From: Botrytis cinerea B05.10
Taxonomy: Eukaryota; Ascomycota; Leotiomycetes; Helotiales; Sclerotiniaceae
Assembly: GCF_000143535.2 (NCBI RefSeq)
Contig: NC_037317.1
Location: forward strand, 620,001-684,000
Length of the DNA stretch: 64,000 bases
Reading direction: 5' to 3'
Positions 61,224-64,000 of this stretch are shown piece by piece; position 1 is the stretch's first letter; the number at the start of each line of letters is the position of its first letter. A program made the translations under genes and the position numbers. The notes under the pieces were generated by a model. The model was not told the DNA's origin and did no database searches. It worked only from the letters and a program-made list of their open reading frames with translations.

Positions 61224-62891
61224 TTAGACTTCATTGTTGTTCATGACTGAGCATATCCAGGATCCTCCATGACTAACAGCACAGATTTTGTCCTGACTAC
61301 TTCGCCATCCCCCGAGACCAAGCAATTTTCCATTGACTACAAAATAGGTTCCGATAAGAGGATACTGTACACGAACACCGGAAGATTTCAGAACGAGATT
61401 ATACAGATGCGGAAGAATGCGCCGCTGAATTACACAGGCTTTGGAAACAGCCTGAGAATTCAGCTGAAATTTCAAGGCAGATATCCATTCTTCCGATTCG
61501 AGCTCGTCACCGAACACAATCCCAGCTCCTTTGCCACTTCGTATTGGCTTCAGAAGAAAATCGTACTGCAGTTTCGGGAACTGCTGTGAGAGGTAAACAA
61601 GTCGCTCTAGTTCTATTGATCCAGGAAGAATAGTATCAGCGATTCCTTGATCAAGGACTTGTGCCTGTGCAGTAGTGATCACCTTGCGTGAAACAAGTGA
61701 TTCCAATTCCTGCTTCACAATACCGAGCATTCGTTTGTCATGTGTTAAGAGAATTGAGCGAAAGTCGTTGAAGCAGCGGAGACTGATCTGACGCAACATT
61801 TCAGGCTCTAGTGAAAGTAACTCTGATTGATGTAGTTCGAGGCCGACTTGGTGGATTTCCTCAACAAGCTCCCCTTCATCAGTTCGCCAGGCCAAAGGAG
61901 GAAGAGAAAAGTTTCCATTCTCCTTCACCACAGAGCAGAGTCTATGACCACTCCCGTGCTCGAGGGGCACGAGCCTAAGGTCTGCGGGCGTGATCAGTCT
62001 AGGTGTAATTCCGAACCGCTGCTGGATGATGTGCAGGAGCATATGGATATCCATTCCTTTCTCTCGGCCTTTGAGAAGGTGCAAAGGAGAATCCGCCCGG
62101 AATAGACCGATAGTACCATTGAGTAACTGCTGAATGTCAATAAATCGATCGCGAAAAACTTCGCGTCAATAAGTCCTTGTAGATGATTTCAGGAGCCCTC
62201 ACCTCTACCGGATCTGTTGCGCATTTCAATCCATTGCTTCCCACCCCCATATCTTGAAGCCCCTCGTGTGCAATTGTTCCGAGAATAAAAGCGTTGAAAG
62301 AAAAACGGGCGTTGATCTCAGTGATGCGGTAGTTCTCTACTGACACACCCGTCTCGTCAAGCACATCCTCAACGAGGAAATCTGGTCTCCACGAGCCCCG
62401 ACATTCACGGTAAATAGGAAGTTTCTTGCTGACAACTTGTGTTTCCATCCACTATCAGTGAATTTAGTCAAGTTTTAAATGATCAAAAAGAGCGCAAATC
62501 ATAGCTCTACTCAGTAGCGAGGAGCTGGTAGACTCACCTGCAAAAGTTCTTCTTCTTGTTTCTCAAGAGGCATACGGTCCGGAAAGCACGCATCCTGATC
62601 TGTCCACCATCTTTCAACAATATCCGTAATAGCTGCTGTCAACGCATCGTGCAGGTCTCTCAGATGCTGCTGATGCCTTTCGTGAACGAGAATGGGCCGA
62701 GGACATGCTGTTTGGTAAGCTCCCCCAGGCCAAAGGTCCGCAGGACATCTCTGTAGAAGGCAATTTTGGAACTTCTCATGCTCTTCTATATAGACACTAT
62801 TGTCAACCTTACACTCTGTGACAACCTGAGTGCTTCTGGGCCCCGGCCTGACGTGTACCTGCTGAAGTAGGTGAGAGGTGGGCTTATCCAT
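61224..62891 (-). CDS. Putative circularly permuted ATP-grasp ligase
   Basis: Complement of join(61224-62129, 62203-62451, 62538-62891), 502 aa. Introns are 73 nt (62130-62202) and 86 nt (62452-62537), both GTGAG..AG, and all frames are open. Visible segments: a helical N terminus with LTAAITDIVERWW; RPDFLVED (about 145) followed by ITEINARFSFN with E163 and N165 (E-x-N metal-ligand pattern); HLLKGREKGMDIHML; GLELHQSELL; NDFRSILLTHDKRMLGIVKQ; and DFLLKPIRSGKGAGIVFGDE with K395 and a Gly-rich loop, ending VVNGKLLGLGGWRS..CAVSHGG. The order E-x-N before K/Gly-loop is the permuted arrangement of glutathionylspermidine synthetase-type ATP-grasp enzymes, which activate a carboxylate as acyl-phosphate to form an amide. 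The substrate is unknown. I recall fungal relatives fused to a TauD-like dioxygenase; no such domain remains here. It lies in a repeat-rich, decayed neighbourhood yet is intact. Confidence 0.7.
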
Positions 62892-63098
62892 TTCAAAGAG
62901 CCTAATTCGAAATTGCGGAGTAGCCTGATTAGAGAAATGCGTTGAAGATTGATCTGTGCCATCTACCTGCTTATAGCTTCCTCAAAATCTGCTAGAAATC
63001 GTGATTTGGCCGACCATATCTGAGCGACGATCAATCCGAAGGAATATGATTTGAGCCAGCCACAAATAGTCCACCTCGCAGTCTACATAATGCAATGC
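62892..63098. promoter_or_regulatory. Proximal upstream region of the ligase-like gene
   Basis: Only 207 bases separate the start codon (62891) from the direct repeat pair. No further gene is seen. A core promoter is expected here, but no clear TATA element stands out. Confidence 0.4.
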
Positions 63099-63258
63099 AT
63101 CATGCAGCAAGGTAGTTCTCCGAAATTGCCACTAGACGGGATGTACGAAGATCTAGGAAGTGTTGTAATCACAAGATAAATCTCAGGGACATAGCAATCT
63201 TTTTCGCGTCTTGCGCCATAAGCGGACACTATATTTCCTCTTTTGTAATACGCCTTTT
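63099..63258. repeat. Direct repeat, copy 1
   Basis: About 160 bases from ATCATGCAGCA through ACTAGACGGGATGTACGAAG to GTAATACGCCTTTT, repeated in the same orientation at 63287-63444 with a period of about 186. The copies differ at only a few positions in the first 15 and last 20 bases, plus one base (GCGCC/GCACC) in the core. Confidence 0.92.
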
Positions 63259-63286
63259 CTCTCCATTTAAATAACGTAATGAATGT

Positions 63287-63444
63287 ATCATGCAGCAGCA
63301 CTTTTCTGAAATTGCCACTAGACGGGATGTACGAAGATCTAGGAAGTGTTGTAATCACAAGATAAATCTCAGGGACATAGCAATCTTTTTCGCGTCTTGC
63401 ACCATAAGCGGACACTATATTTCCTCTTTGGTAATGTGGCTTTT
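63287..63444. repeat. Direct repeat, copy 2
   Basis: Second copy of the 63099-63258 unit. The 186-base period equals 62 codons, so a minus-strand frame (63460-63083) stays open through both copies and encodes a duplicated peptide (RGNIVSAYGARREKDCYVPE in each). Whether this is coding or chance is open. Confidence 0.92.
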
Positions 63445-63503
63445 GTTGCAGTTTGTTCAACGTAAGTTCAGTAGAGCACGCGATTTAACAAAGTATTGAG
63501 TAC

Positions 63504-63931
63504 TAAGTTCAGTACCCTACTTTTGGGCCACCTTTTTACATCAAAATTGATAATTTGATCTACTAATATATCCTTCAAAATTCGATATTTTTTCATGATA
63601 TTAAATACATATATAATATTTATATTAGATATTAATTGATTTTGAAGCTTATAGATTTTTCATAATTCTTTCGATTGAAATTTAGAAGACTGAGATATTA
63701 ATTTTTAGATTTGTATAGAATTCTCATACAAATCTGAAAATCAATATTTTAATCACTTCTTATTATAAAAATTACTAAAAATCTGCAATTCTCAGAATTA
63801 GCTTATATCTATATAAAGAATTCACAATCCAAATGCCATTCAATAATATCAATAAATAAGGAAATTAAAAATCGGGATTTTCGTTGTTTTTAGTGTAAAA
63901 AAGGTGGCCCAAAAGTGGGGTACCGATCTTA
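63504..63931. mobile_element. MITE-like element with about 40-bp terminal inverted repeats
   Basis: The left end (63504-63546: CTACTTTTGGGCCACCTTTT inside) and the right end (63891-63931) are inverted complements: TAAG-x-TC-x-GTACCC-x-ACTTTTGGGCCACCTTTTT with about four mismatches. The roughly 340-base interior is strongly AT-rich, has no coding capacity and includes a second, internal palindrome centred on GAATTC at about 63718-63723. This is the structure of a non-autonomous foldback/MITE DNA transposon. A target-site duplication is not obvious, which fits an old insertion. Confidence 0.75.
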
Positions 63932-64000
63932 AGGTTACATCTTCCGAAACCCCGGGTTGAGGCTACCAATATGCAACGGGACAGAAGGGTGATATGCGGC
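63932..64000. other. Right edge, nothing recognised
   Basis: 69 bases beyond the MITE-like element, too short to interpret. Confidence 0.5.

Noticed and set aside
1..64000. CRISPR array or prokaryotic operon features
   Set aside because: No spaced direct repeats of the right form; spliced genes show a eukaryotic nuclear sequence.

Overview
This is a filamentous ascomycete nuclear genome window. Introns are short (about 47-222 nt), with GT..AG ends and frequent CTAAC/CTAAT-like branch sites. Intergenic DNA is long and microsatellite-rich, and the families present (HET, PTH11-like receptor, Zn2Cys6 factor, SSK1, fungal CID1-like nucleotidyltransferase) are typical of Pezizomycotina. Protein flavour and base composition suggest Leotiomycetes, probably Helotiales/Sclerotiniaceae (Botrytis/Sclerotinia relatives). 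That placement is inference, because no search could be run.

Layout: 1-651 is the 3' end of an unrecognised gene. 652-10314 is intergenic, with a dense microsatellite block (1.9-3.0 kb) and an intron-containing tRNA-Met(CAU) at 3813-3922. 10315-12547 is a HAL4/SAT4-type kinase. 13965-16022 (minus) is VMS1, the ribosome-quality-control peptidyl-tRNA hydrolase, and it shares a roughly 0.7 kb divergent promoter region with a HAM1-like/DUF4449 protein (16726-19079). A small YCII-domain protein follows (minus). 20.2-28.4 kb is an accessory island: a PTH11-like receptor pseudogene, an intact Zn2Cys6 transcription factor (4 exons), a Nudix hydrolase and a HET-domain pseudogene. 30828-34703 (minus) is a CID1-family terminal nucleotidyltransferase with a very long disordered tail. 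From 34.7 to 53.1 kb the DNA is gene-poor, holding only a predicted four-helix membrane protein (40964-42036, 3 exons) and a conserved-looking 413-residue protein of unknown function (47962-49721, 5 exons). 53130-55763 is the response regulator SSK1 of the HOG pathway.

From about 57.3 kb the character changes. An AT-rich, repeat-rich tract contains a frameshifted BCS1-like AAA ATPase relic, an 18-bp minisatellite, a degraded 5S rRNA copy, an intact 502-residue ligase-like gene (61224-62891, minus), a 186-bp-period direct duplication in that gene's upstream region, and a MITE-like element with inverted ends (about 63504-63931).

The intact genes are mainly housekeeping and stress-signalling: ion homeostasis kinase, osmosensing SSK1, translation quality control and RNA tailing. 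They do not form an evident cluster. The most novel item is the 61.2-62.9 kb gene. Its motif order (DF..EIN first, Lys/Gly-loop later) matches circularly permuted ATP-grasp ligases of the glutathionylspermidine-synthetase type, and it remains open in a region where its neighbours have decayed. Exon boundaries were worked out by hand from reading-frame continuity and splice consensus and are unverified by transcripts.
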